The translations under genes and the position numbers were made by a program. From NCBI GenBank assembly GCA_958349535.1, contig CATWDJ010000006.1:1-64000 (forward strand): 64,000 nt of DNA, given 5' to 3'. Every line of letters starts with the position of its first letter. Position 1 is the first letter of the stretch. Below are positions 24,695-32,614 of the stretch, piece after piece. The notes beneath the pieces were generated by a model. The model was not told where the DNA came from, did no database searches, and saw only the letters and a list, made by a program, of their open reading frames with translations. This DNA is from Maccoyibacter sp900556645 (GTDB lineage Bacteria; Bacillota; Clostridia; Lachnospirales; Lachnospiraceae).

Positions 24695-24723
24695 TTGACA
24701 TAGAAAAATAATTCTGCTATGAT
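24695..24723 (+). promoter_or_regulatory. Promoter of carbohydrate operon
   Basis: TTGACA (24695-24700) and TATGAT (24718-24723) are spaced by 17 bases, a near-consensus sigma-A promoter. Transcription would begin about 24730 and run through a terminator at 24787-24827 before the first gene. Confidence 0.85.
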
Positions 24724-24786
24724 TAACTCATAAAAACGAGAGCACATTTTCAACAAAATAAATTATGACGAATTGTGAATGGTATT

Positions 24787-24827
24787 CGCCTAGAAAAAGT
24801 AAATTTTTCTTTTTCTAGGCGTTTTTT
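24787..24827 (+). terminator. Leader terminator/attenuator of carbohydrate operon
   Basis: A perfect 13-bp stem (24787-24799 with 24809-24821) and six T residues lie between the promoter and the first gene, so transcription must pass an intrinsic terminator. A competing small hairpin, CGAAT (24769-24773) with ATTCG (24784-24788), overlaps its 5' edge. This is the layout of an antitermination leader. A GlpP-like antiterminator is encoded at the operon's 3' end. Confidence 0.85.
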
Positions 24828-24857
24828 GTTATTTGTGCTTGAAAGAAAGGAGGATAC

Positions 24858-25085
24858 ATGGAAACAGTATATATTAATTTGGATGGCGTCGAAACAGTAA
24901 AGAGATTTGTGAATACATTAACACAAATGAGTGGAGAATTTGACTTAATCCAAGGAAAATATGTAGTAGATGCCAAGTCAATATTAGGAATTTTTAGTTT
25001 GGATTTGGAGAGACCTATAGAGCTACGTATTTATGAACAGCCAGAAATGGCAAAAAAAGAGTTAGAAGATTTTATTGAAACGTAG
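24858..25085 (+). CDS. HPr-like protein lacking the active-site histidine
   Basis: The 75-residue product resembles HPr in its C-terminal two thirds: FDLIQGKYVVDAKSILGIFSLDLERPIELRIYE corresponds to the HPr strand-helix region around the regulatory serine (AKSILGIFSL). The N-terminal loop that normally holds the phosphorylated His15 (GLHARPA) is replaced by LDGVETVKRFVNTL, with no histidine anywhere in the protein. It therefore cannot be phosphorylated at His as a classical PTS carrier; a regulatory or scaffold role is possible. It is first in the operon, with AAAGGAGG upstream, and is separated from EIIC by a second terminator. Confidence 0.75.
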   Translation: METVYINLDGVETVKRFVNTLTQMSGEFDLIQGKYVVDAKSILGIFSLDLERPIELRIYEQPEMAKKELEDFIET

Positions 25086-25132
25086 GATTTAACATTACAA
25101 CAAAATAAATCAGCAGAATGGAGCGTGTGATT

Positions 25133-25180
25133 CGGCTATGGACAAACCTAAGAATGGGGGAAGTCTGTTGCCGTTTTTTT
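25133..25180 (+). terminator. Internal terminator before EIIC gene
   Basis: An 11-position stem with one mismatch and two G-T pairs (25133-25143 with 25163-25173) is followed by seven T residues. It lies in the 161-base gap between the HPr-like gene and the EIIC gene, which contains no other recognisable gene. The 13-base word CAACAAAATAAAT occurs at 25098-25110 upstream of it and also at 24751-24763 upstream of the first leader terminator. Confidence 0.6.
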
Positions 25181-25246
25181 ATCAAAATTTACGTTAGTGT
25201 CTCCAAGCTGCAGATAAATTTAATGACAGATGAAAAGGAGGATTTT

Positions 25247-26503
25247 ATGGGGGTTTTTAATACGATTATCGGTATGGGAGCAACGGTTATGATGCCAATT
25301 ATCTTTTTTGTTTTAGGTTTAGTATTTCGGGTAAAACCAGGAAAGGCATTTAAGGCAGGTATGACAGTCGGAATCGGTTTTACAGGTATTAACATGGTTG
25401 TAACCCTGCTCTTAGAAAGTTTAGGACCAGCAGCACAAGATATGGTAGCCCGATTTGGTCTGGATTTGACAATTGTAGATGCAGGATGGGCAACAGGAGC
25501 AGCCATTGGATGGGCATCACCTTTAGTACCATTTATTGTAGTTGGAGCTATCTTACTAAACGTTCTTTTATTATTAATTAATAAAACAAAGATTATTAAT
25601 ATTGATATCTTTAATTATTGGTTAATTTCTTTGGTAGGAACTTTGGTATATCATGCAACAGAAAACATGATTCTTGGAGTTGCGGCAGCATTAATTCTTT
25701 ACTTAATTGCATTTATTATTGGAGATTTAACAGCGAAGCCAATTCAAAACATGTATGATATCAAGGGAGTAGCATTTGTACACGCTACATGTGGAATCTA
25801 TGTTCCACTGGGAATAGCAATTAACTGGTTGGTTGAAAGAATACCTGGACTGAATAAAATAGATTTGAATCCGGAAAAGATTACAAAAACATTGGGAGTT
25901 TTAGGAGAACCGGTCACATTGGCTACAGTTTTAGGAGCGGGTCTGGGATTGTTGGCAGGATGGCCGATTGAGGAAGTGCTTCCTCTGGCGGTTAAGGTAG
26001 CAGCAGTAATGGTATTGCTTCCGAAGATGGTAGATGTTACCGTAGAAGGAGTTATGGTAATTCGTGATGCGGCAGAAGAATTTATGAAAAAACTGTTTCC
26101 GGGAAGAGAATTCTACTTTGGAATGGATACAGCACTGTTAATTGGCGAACCTTGTATTATTGCAACATCACTATTATTAATTCCAACCGCTTTGGTACTT
26201 GCAATGATACTTCCGGGAAATAAAATGCTTCCGTTTACAGATTTGGCATCTATTGTATTTATTATTTCAATGGTAGCACCGTTTTGTAAACGAAATATGT
26301 TCCGTATTTACTTGACAGGAATTGCAATTCTTACAATATCATTATATGCAGGAACAGACCTGGGAACTAATTATACAGAAGCAGCGAAAGAAGCAAACGT
26401 ATCTGTGAATGTCGAAGGACAAGAGTTGGGAAATTTAGTATCTCCATATAATACACCAGTCGGTTGGGGCTTGGTCAAAATTGGAGAAATGATAGGTAAG
26501 TAG
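25247..26503 (+). CDS. PTS galactitol-type EIIC transporter
   Basis: The 418-residue product is an integral membrane protein of the EIIC-Gat family: FNTIIGMGATVMMPIIFFVLGL, FKAGMTVGIGFTGINMVV, GWATGAAIGWASPLVPF, DIKGVAFVHATCG and TALLIGEPCIIATSLLLIP are characteristic, with about ten hydrophobic segments. No EIIA or EIIB gene is present in the operon or elsewhere in the window. As the operon has its own FGGY kinase, transport may occur without phosphorylation. Start 25247 follows AAAAGGAGG; an in-frame 25118 start would include the terminator hairpin. Confidence 0.88.
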   Translation: MGVFNTIIGMGATVMMPIIFFVLGLVFRVKPGKAFKAGMTVGIGFTGINMVVTLLLESLGPAAQDMVARFGLDLTIVDAGWATGAAIGWASPLVPFIVVGAILLNVLLLLINKTKIINIDIFNYWLISLVGTLVYHATENMILGVAAALILYLIAFIIGDLTAKPIQNMYDIKGVAFVHATCGIYVPLGIAINWLVERIPGLNKIDLNPEKITKTLGVLGEPVTLATVLGAGLGLLAGWPIEEVLPLAVKVAAVMVLLPKMVDVTVEGVMVIRDAAEEFMKKLFPGREFYFGMDTALLIGEPCIIATSLLLIPTALVLAMILPGNKMLPFTDLASIVFIISMVAPFCKRNMFRIYLTGIAILTISLYAGTDLGTNYTEAAKEANVSVNVEGQELGNLVSPYNTPVGWGLVKIGEMIGK

Positions 26504-26529
26504 TACAGCGTGAAAGAGGAGGAAACTAT

Positions 26530-27525
26530 ATGAAGATTGTAGGAATTGGAGATTTATTAATTCCGCAGCAGTACATAAAAGAAGGATTTCAACCATTTGA
26601 AAAAAAAGGGGATGAAGTCGATACCATCCAGTGGAATCTTAAAAATTATGAGGAACTGCAAAATATTAATCTTAGAGTAGAAACACAGGGTAGTGAGAGT
26701 TATGAGCCACCGGAAGAAATTGTGGAAGAGTTAAAAGATGCAGATATTATTATTACGCAATTCTGTACTATTACTAAGCGTGTAATAGATGCATGTACAC
26801 ACTTAAAAGCGATTGGTGTTCTGCGTGGAGGAGTAGAAAATGTAAATACTGAATATGCAAAAGAAAAAGGTATTGCAGTATATAATACTCCTGGTAGAAA
26901 TGCCAATGCAGTTGCGGATTTTACTGTTGGAATGATGCTGAGTGAATGTAGGAATATTGCAAAAGCTCACAGGAATCTTAAGGAAGGGAAGTGGGTGCGA
27001 GATTATACAAATAAGGACACAGTGCCGGATTTACAGAAAAAGACGGTGGGAATTGTTGGCTTTGGTAAGGTAGGGCAACTGGTAGCACAGAGATTGTATG
27101 GATTTGATATGAAAATTTTGACTTATGATCCGTATGTAAAGTCTTTACCAAACTATGTGCAACAGGTATCATTAGAGGAACTGATGAAACAGTCCGATTT
27201 TGTAACTCTCCATTCACGGTTGTGTGATGAGACAGTTCATATGATTAACAGAGATAACTTAGCATTAATGAAAAAAACAGCATATTTGATTAATACCGCT
27301 CGTTCTGGTCTGATAGATGAGACTTCTCTTTATGATGCATTAAAAAATCAACAGATTTGTGGAGCAGCATTGGATGTATTTGACCACGAGCCGCCGGGAA
27401 AGGATGATCCTTTAGTAATGCTCGATAATGTAACAATTACACCTCATTTAGCAGGCGGTACTGTGGATGCATTTACTAATTCGCCGGTACTTCTCTGTGA
27501 GATTATGGAAAAGGAATTAATTTAA
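26530..27525 (+). CDS. D-2-hydroxyacid dehydrogenase family protein (first copy)
   Basis: The 331-residue product belongs to the D-isomer-specific 2-hydroxyacid dehydrogenases. NAD-binding is shown by VGIVGFGKVGQLVAQRL (about residues 177-193); catalytic-site segments are the arginine in NTARSGLID, the glutamate in FDHEPP and the histidine in ITPHLAGGT. It resembles, but is not identical to, the second dehydrogenase at 30749. The substrate is unknown; a keto or hydroxy sugar-acid intermediate is plausible from context. AGGAGG precedes the start. Confidence 0.88.
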   Translation: MKIVGIGDLLIPQQYIKEGFQPFEKKGDEVDTIQWNLKNYEELQNINLRVETQGSESYEPPEEIVEELKDADIIITQFCTITKRVIDACTHLKAIGVLRGGVENVNTEYAKEKGIAVYNTPGRNANAVADFTVGMMLSECRNIAKAHRNLKEGKWVRDYTNKDTVPDLQKKTVGIVGFGKVGQLVAQRLYGFDMKILTYDPYVKSLPNYVQQVSLEELMKQSDFVTLHSRLCDETVHMINRDNLALMKKTAYLINTARSGLIDETSLYDALKNQQICGAALDVFDHEPPGKDDPLVMLDNVTITPHLAGGTVDAFTNSPVLLCEIMEKELI

Positions 27526-27543
27526 AAACAAGGAGGAATCCCT

Positions 27544-28302
27544 ATGGATTTAGGTCTGAAAGATTGTGTGATATTAGTAACTGGAAGCACGAAAGGTCTT
27601 GGAAAAGCAATTTGTGAAGTGGCAGCACAGGAAGGAGCTATTCCTGTGCTGACAGGAAGAACGGAGCAGGTTTTACAGGAGACGGTAGAAGAAATGCAGA
27701 AGAAATATCGAACAGAAATTTCAGGAATCTGCATGGATGTTTCCCAAAAGGAAGATTTATACCGTACAATGGAACTTGTTGAAAAGCGATACGGAAAAAT
27801 AGACGTGCTAATTAATAATGCTGGAGTCTGGCCACAGGCATATGTGTTGGATATGGAAGAAAAAGAGTTTGAAGACACTTTAAAAGTCAATTTAGAAGCC
27901 CCCTTTATCTTAAGCAAACTCTTCTTCCAGAAGAAGGTTGAAAAAAAAGAAAGCGGAAAGATTATCAATATCGTCTCACAGGCTGCGTTTCACGGATCTA
28001 CGACAGGTCATGCACACTATGCGGCTTCTAAGGCAGGATTAGTTGGATTTACAATATCTTTGGCAAGAGAAGCTGCACCATATGGGATAAATGTTAATGC
28101 GGTAGCACCCGGAATTATGAATACGCCGATGTTTGCAAAAGCAATGGAAGAACGTGGAGACTATTATAAAAGTAGAATACCTCTTGGTAGGATTGCTGAG
28201 CCGGAAGAAGTAGCAGATGCAGTAATTTTTCTTGCATCACAGAGAGCGAATTACCTAACGGGAATTACCTTAGATGCAACTGGTGGAATGTTAATGCGTT
28301 AA
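27544..28302 (+). CDS. SDR-family oxidoreductase
   Basis: The 252-residue product is a classical short-chain dehydrogenase. The cofactor motif is TGSTKGLGKAI (TGxxxGxG) near residue 14, NNAG is at about residue 89, and the catalytic triad is Ser in IVSQAAF and YxxxK in HYAASKAG. The end NYLTGITLDATGG is typical. The preserved TGSTKG and acidic-free second strand leave NAD versus NADP undecided. Within the operon it probably oxidises or reduces the imported polyol or ketose. It lies 18 bases after the first dehydrogenase. Confidence 0.9.
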   Translation: MDLGLKDCVILVTGSTKGLGKAICEVAAQEGAIPVLTGRTEQVLQETVEEMQKKYRTEISGICMDVSQKEDLYRTMELVEKRYGKIDVLINNAGVWPQAYVLDMEEKEFEDTLKVNLEAPFILSKLFFQKKVEKKESGKIINIVSQAAFHGSTTGHAHYAASKAGLVGFTISLAREAAPYGINVNAVAPGIMNTPMFAKAMEERGDYYKSRIPLGRIAEPEEVADAVIFLASQRANYLTGITLDATGGMLMR

Positions 28303-28324
28303 TAAAGATTTAGGAGGATAAAAG

Positions 28325-29203
28325 ATGTCATTAGTAAATATAAAAGATATGTTAGAAAAAGCAAGAGAAGAAAAATATTGTGTGGGAGCATTTGATGCAA
28401 GTACCATTGAGATGGCTATGAAGATTGTAGAAGCAGCAGAAGAGAAAAAATCACCAGTCATCATTATGGGATTACAGCAGGATTTAGGACAGGGAGATAT
28501 GCTGGATTATTGGCTTTATAGTCTGCGTAAAATGGCAGAAAAAGCAAGCGTTCCGGTTTGCCTGCATTTAGATCATGCAAAAGATATGGAGTTTTTAAAA
28601 AAATGTGTAGATATGGGATTTACATCTGTTATGTATGATGGATCGGTATACCCATTGGAGGAAAATATCCGTTTGACAAAAGAGGCGGTAGAGTATGCAC
28701 ATGCACATGGGGTAACCGTAGAAGCTGAATTGGGACATGTAGGAGACGGTATTGTTTCCGGTATTATTAAAGAAGATGATTCTTATGATAATCCAGACGA
28801 TTATCTGACAAATCCAGAAGAAATGAAACGATTCATCGAAGAAACCAATGTGGATTGTCTCGCAGTAGCAGTCGGAACATCACATGGAGTATATGTACAT
28901 ACACCAAAGCTTCACTTTGACCGTTTAGATATTTTGAATGAAGTTTCTGATGTGCCGATGGTTATGCATGGAGGCTCGGGTACACCGGATGATCAGATAA
29001 AAAAAGCAATTGAGAAAGGAATTTGTAAATTAAATATTTATTCAGAAATGCTTAGTGCATATTATGGAGAGCTTAAGAAAAAATTAGAAGAATCTGGAAC
29101 CTTGGCTATTTGGGTCAGCAATGCGAATGAAAAACCATTAGAGGCATTAAAAGAAGTTGTAAAAGAGAAAATCGACTTGATGGGTTCAGCAAATAAAGCA
29201 TAA
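28325..29203 (+). CDS. Class II (zinc) fructose-bisphosphate-type aldolase
   Basis: The 292-residue product is a class II aldolase of the FbaA/KbaY/GatY family. Signature residues include the catalytic Asp and first zinc His in LHLDHAKD (about residues 80-87), YDGS, Glu in VEAELGHVG, His in VGTSHGVY and His in MHGGSGTPDDQI, the last two completing the zinc site. It would cleave a phosphorylated ketose into DHAP and an aldehyde. Exact substrate (fructose, tagatose, or another ketose phosphate) cannot be told. It is flanked by the SDR and the FGGY kinase in one transcript. Confidence 0.92.
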   Translation: MSLVNIKDMLEKAREEKYCVGAFDASTIEMAMKIVEAAEEKKSPVIIMGLQQDLGQGDMLDYWLYSLRKMAEKASVPVCLHLDHAKDMEFLKKCVDMGFTSVMYDGSVYPLEENIRLTKEAVEYAHAHGVTVEAELGHVGDGIVSGIIKEDDSYDNPDDYLTNPEEMKRFIEETNVDCLAVAVGTSHGVYVHTPKLHFDRLDILNEVSDVPMVMHGGSGTPDDQIKKAIEKGICKLNIYSEMLSAYYGELKKKLEESGTLAIWVSNANEKPLEALKEVVKEKIDLMGSANKA

Positions 29204-29216
29204 GGAGCGTGTTACT

Positions 29217-30728
29217 ATGGGGAAATATTTAATGGGAATTGATGCCGGAAATACATCTAGTAAAGTTGTGATTTTTGACACCAATGGAAATGTAATGTCT
29301 TCTGCAACAACACCGAGTATGCGGTTTAAAAGAAGGGCAGAAGGGTTTGAGGAATTTGATGTAGACGAATTGTGGAAATTGATTACAAATTGTATTAATG
29401 AAGCAATTCAAAAAGCAGGTATCAAAGCGGATGAGATAGAAGGAATCGGAGTGACTTCTTTTGGAAATGGAGTTGTATTTTTGGATGAAAAAGGAAATGC
29501 AATTGCTCCCGGATGTTTCTCACAAGACTATCGTGCAAATGATATTATTGCTATGTATAAAGAGGATGAAACTTATGATAAAATTAATGACCTTGTAAAA
29601 GGAACATTGTTTGCAGGAGAGCCGGGTCCTATTTTACGATGGTACAAGGAACATGAGCGAGAAGCATATGATAAAATCGGCGGAATCTTAATGTTTAAAG
29701 ACTATATCATGTATCGATTGACAAGTGTATTTGCCACAGATTTAAATTGTTTTGGCGGTTCTTTCATGGTAGATATGAATACCATGGACTATTCCATGGA
29801 GTTGATGGAGCTTTATGGGATTCCTGAATTATATGATGCACTTCCAAAACTGGCATCAGAACCAACGGAAATTATTGGAAGGGTAACAGAAGAGGCAGCA
29901 TGTCTGACAGGTCTCGCAAAAGGAACACCAGTAGTAGCAGGAATGATGGATATTCTGGCATGTTTGGTTGGTTCCGGAGCTACAGGAGAAGAGACTTATA
30001 CAGCAATCGCCGGTTCATGGTGTATCAATGAAACGCATTCAGATAGAATCATTCCAAATGCATCTTCAAACATGCCATATTTGCGTAAAGGAGAGTATCT
30101 GAATTGTTCCTATACAGGAGCCTCCGGTTCAAATTATGAGTGGTTTACCAGAATTTTAGGAGGAACGGCAAAATTAGAGGCACAGGAGCGTGGTATATCC
30201 TACTATGAGGTGCTGGATGAGTTAATAGAAATGGTTCCGATTGAAAAGGCAAAAGTATTTTTTAGCCCATTCATAGCTCAGCCAAGTATTCATGTAAATG
30301 CCAAGTCAAATTTTTTCAATATAGATCAGAATACGTCTTATGCTGATATCTGCTATTCAGTAGCAGAAGGAGTGGCGTTTATTCATAAGTATCATGTTGA
30401 TTTTCTGAAAAATGCAGGTCTTCCTGTAAAGACGATTCGTTTGACCGGAGGTATTTCTAAAAGTAGAGTATGGAATCAAATTTTTGCAAACGTGTTACAA
30501 GTGCCAATTGTAGGTGTGGATTGCGAGGAAACAGGAGCTCTTGGTTCCGCAATTGCAGCAGGTATAGGAGCGGGAGTCTACCGAGATTATGAAGATGCTT
30601 TTGAAAAGGCTGTTAAGGTTAAAGAACCGGTACTACCGGATGAGACAACGTATCCAATTTATGAAAAACGTTATAAAGAATGGACAAGAATTAATGAACT
30701 AATGATGAATTATTGGGAAGAAAAGTAA
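29217..30728 (+). CDS. FGGY-family carbohydrate kinase
   Basis: The 503-residue product is an ATP-dependent sugar kinase of the FGGY family. The N-terminal phosphate-1 motif is LMGIDAGNTSSKVVIFD, and the C-terminal part has the family signature region around TIRLTGGISKSRVWNQIFANVLQVPIVGVDCEETGALGSAIAAG. Overall it resembles the L-xylulose/3-keto-gulonate/YgcE-like branch rather than glycerol kinase, but the substrate is not assignable. It likely phosphorylates a pentulose or related ketose before the aldolase step. Confidence 0.9.
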   Translation: MGKYLMGIDAGNTSSKVVIFDTNGNVMSSATTPSMRFKRRAEGFEEFDVDELWKLITNCINEAIQKAGIKADEIEGIGVTSFGNGVVFLDEKGNAIAPGCFSQDYRANDIIAMYKEDETYDKINDLVKGTLFAGEPGPILRWYKEHEREAYDKIGGILMFKDYIMYRLTSVFATDLNCFGGSFMVDMNTMDYSMELMELYGIPELYDALPKLASEPTEIIGRVTEEAACLTGLAKGTPVVAGMMDILACLVGSGATGEETYTAIAGSWCINETHSDRIIPNASSNMPYLRKGEYLNCSYTGASGSNYEWFTRILGGTAKLEAQERGISYYEVLDELIEMVPIEKAKVFFSPFIAQPSIHVNAKSNFFNIDQNTSYADICYSVAEGVAFIHKYHVDFLKNAGLPVKTIRLTGGISKSRVWNQIFANVLQVPIVGVDCEETGALGSAIAAGIGAGVYRDYEDAFEKAVKVKEPVLPDETTYPIYEKRYKEWTRINELMMNYWEEK

Positions 30729-30748
30729 AAGAAAGGTGAGGAGTAAAG

Positions 30749-31792
30749 ATGAGTAAGATAAAGATTTTATGTGTTGCAGATGGTGGTATTACTGTAGAGT
30801 TATTTTCAAAAATGAAAGATTTAGAAAAAAAATACGATGTAGAGGTTCAAATTGTAGAAGACAAAGATATGTATGCAATGGGACCGATTACAGACAGGAT
30901 GTTATTGATTGAGCAGAATGGTGTAGATGCGGCACCGAATTGTGAAGAACTTCTTAAAAATTGTAAGGACGCAGATATTATTGCTGTTCACGTAGCATCT
31001 ATCAACAAAGATGTGATTGCAGCATGTGATCATTTAAAAGTAGCAGCAGTTCTAAGAGGTGGATATGAGAATGCAGATGCAGAGGCTCTTAGAGAAAATG
31101 GAACACAACTTATTAATGCTCCATGGAGAAGTGCAGATGCAGTCGCAGATTTTACGGTTGGAATGATGATTGCAGAGAATAAGAATATTGCCAGAAGCCA
31201 TAAGATGATTTTTGAAGGAAAATGGTGTAAAAAATATGTTAATCAGGAGTACATACATAATATGAGAATGTGTACGGTCGGACTTATTGGATATGGTTAT
31301 ATCGGAAGCCGTGTAGCTGAAAGATTAAAAGCATTTGGAAGTAGAGTGATTGTGTATGATCCGTTTGTAGCACTGGAAAAATTAGAAGAACAGGGTGTAG
31401 AGAGTGTATCTTTGGAACAGCTTTTAGCAGAGTCGGATTTTGTATCAATTCATCTTAGACTTTCGGATAAAACCCATCATTTTATGGGAAAGGAAGAGTT
31501 TGCAAAGATGAAAGATACAGCTTACTTTATTAACACTGCACGTTCCGGTCTGGCAGATACAGATGCATTAATAGATGCATTAAAGAATCGCACGATTGGA
31601 GGAGCTGCGGTTGACGTATATGATGAAGAACCGTTGCCAAAAGATCATCCATATTTGTCTTTAGATAATATTACATTGACATCTCATTTGGCAGGTACTT
31701 CATGTGATACAATGCGTTGCTCAGTAGAAATCGGTTACGAAGAAATTGAGCGTTACCTAAAAGGTGAAGCGATGTTGAATGTAAGAAATTAA
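30749..31792 (+). CDS. D-2-hydroxyacid dehydrogenase family protein (second copy)
   Basis: The 347-residue product is a second member of the D-2-hydroxyacid dehydrogenase family in the same operon. NAD-binding is VGLIGYGYIGSRVAERL (about residues 173-189); catalytic segments are NTARSGLAD, YDEEPL and LTSHLAGT. It shares architecture with the 26530 gene (both have the VLRGG and AVADFTVGMM segments), so the two probably arose by duplication and may act on related substrates or form a heteromer. AAGGTGAGG precedes the ATG. Confidence 0.88.
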   Translation: MSKIKILCVADGGITVELFSKMKDLEKKYDVEVQIVEDKDMYAMGPITDRMLLIEQNGVDAAPNCEELLKNCKDADIIAVHVASINKDVIAACDHLKVAAVLRGGYENADAEALRENGTQLINAPWRSADAVADFTVGMMIAENKNIARSHKMIFEGKWCKKYVNQEYIHNMRMCTVGLIGYGYIGSRVAERLKAFGSRVIVYDPFVALEKLEEQGVESVSLEQLLAESDFVSIHLRLSDKTHHFMGKEEFAKMKDTAYFINTARSGLADTDALIDALKNRTIGGAAVDVYDEEPLPKDHPYLSLDNITLTSHLAGTSCDTMRCSVEIGYEEIERYLKGEAMLNVRN

Positions 31793-31823
31793 CCAAAATA
31801 ATCCCTTGTTCAATCTCATTGAC

Positions 31824-31866
31824 AAAGTGCGTTAGGAAAGATACAATCTGTTCGTAACGCACTTTT
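31824..31866 (+). terminator. Terminator before GlpP-like gene
   Basis: An 11-bp stem (31824-31834 with 31855-31865) followed by TTTTGTTATTT lies in the gap between the second dehydrogenase and the antiterminator gene. The bases after it (TTTTGTTATTTG) match those after the first leader terminator. It may be simply the operon terminator or a third antitermination site. Confidence 0.7.
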
Positions 31867-31900
31867 GTTATTTGAAGAAATGATATGAAGGAGAAATACT

Positions 31901-32440
31901 ATGGGAATTCAGATTATACCGTCTATTAGGAAACTGTCATATCTTGATGAGGCACTCAACAGTAGTGGAGAATATATTTTGTTATCACAGTCGCACATCG
32001 GTAATTTGAAATACCTAACGAATCAGTGTCATGCGGCAGGAAAAAAGGTAATGGTTAATGCGGAGCTGGTTGGCGGTTTAGGAAATGACAAAGTTGCATA
32101 TCAGATGTTAGAGAAAATGTATCAAGTAGATGCAGTTATTGAAAGCAGTATAGCAAAAGTCAATATGATGAAAAATATGAAGTTAGAAACCGTTTGGCGT
32201 GTTACGCTTATGGATTCTTTATCTGTAGAAACAGCATTAAAATATTTAGAAAGTGTTCGCTGTGATATGATAGAACTAAGATCAGGGATTTATGCTTTAA
32301 AACATATGGAATTGTTTGAGGAAAAATTTGAAGGAAAAATGATTATTGGTGGATTTATGGAAGAAAGAGAATTAGTGGAAAGAGCCGAGCGACAAGGTGG
32401 ATATGCTGTAACAACCAGCACGCGAGCACTTTGGAAATAA
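31901..32440 (+). CDS. GlpP-like antiterminator protein
   Basis: The 179-residue product matches the glycerol-3-phosphate-responsive antiterminator family (GlpP, PF04309), a TIM-barrel RNA-binding regulator. Recognisable segments are IIPSIRKLSYLDEALNS, ILLSQSHIGNLKYL, KKVMVNAELVGGLGNDK, VIESSIAKVNMMK and AVTTSTRALW. In Bacillus GlpP antiterminates the glpD leader. Here it closes a carbohydrate operon that has an intrinsic terminator in its leader and two more inside, so it is the probable regulator, sensing a phosphorylated intermediate. ATGAAGGAG lies upstream of the start. Confidence 0.88.
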   Translation: MGIQIIPSIRKLSYLDEALNSSGEYILLSQSHIGNLKYLTNQCHAAGKKVMVNAELVGGLGNDKVAYQMLEKMYQVDAVIESSIAKVNMMKNMKLETVWRVTLMDSLSVETALKYLESVRCDMIELRSGIYALKHMELFEEKFEGKMIIGGFMEERELVERAERQGGYAVTTSTRALWK

Positions 32441-32614
32441 GATATATTTAGAATAAAAATTTTATTAGAAAAACAGAACATATAAGGTATATTAATTAGT
32501 TCGGCTAATAAGAGAGATAATAAAATACTATTGGTATTTTCCCATGTTTTTTTGTACAATAAGGGTAATGGACAGAGTATGTCAAAATGAATCAGAAGCT
32601 TAGGAGGAAAAGAA

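Noticed and set aside
25086..25246. A hidden EIIA or EIIB gene or remnant between the HPr-like and EIIC genes
   Set aside because: All three forward frames contain stops and no EIIB phosphocysteine loop or EIIA histidine motif; the space is filled by a repeat word and a terminator.
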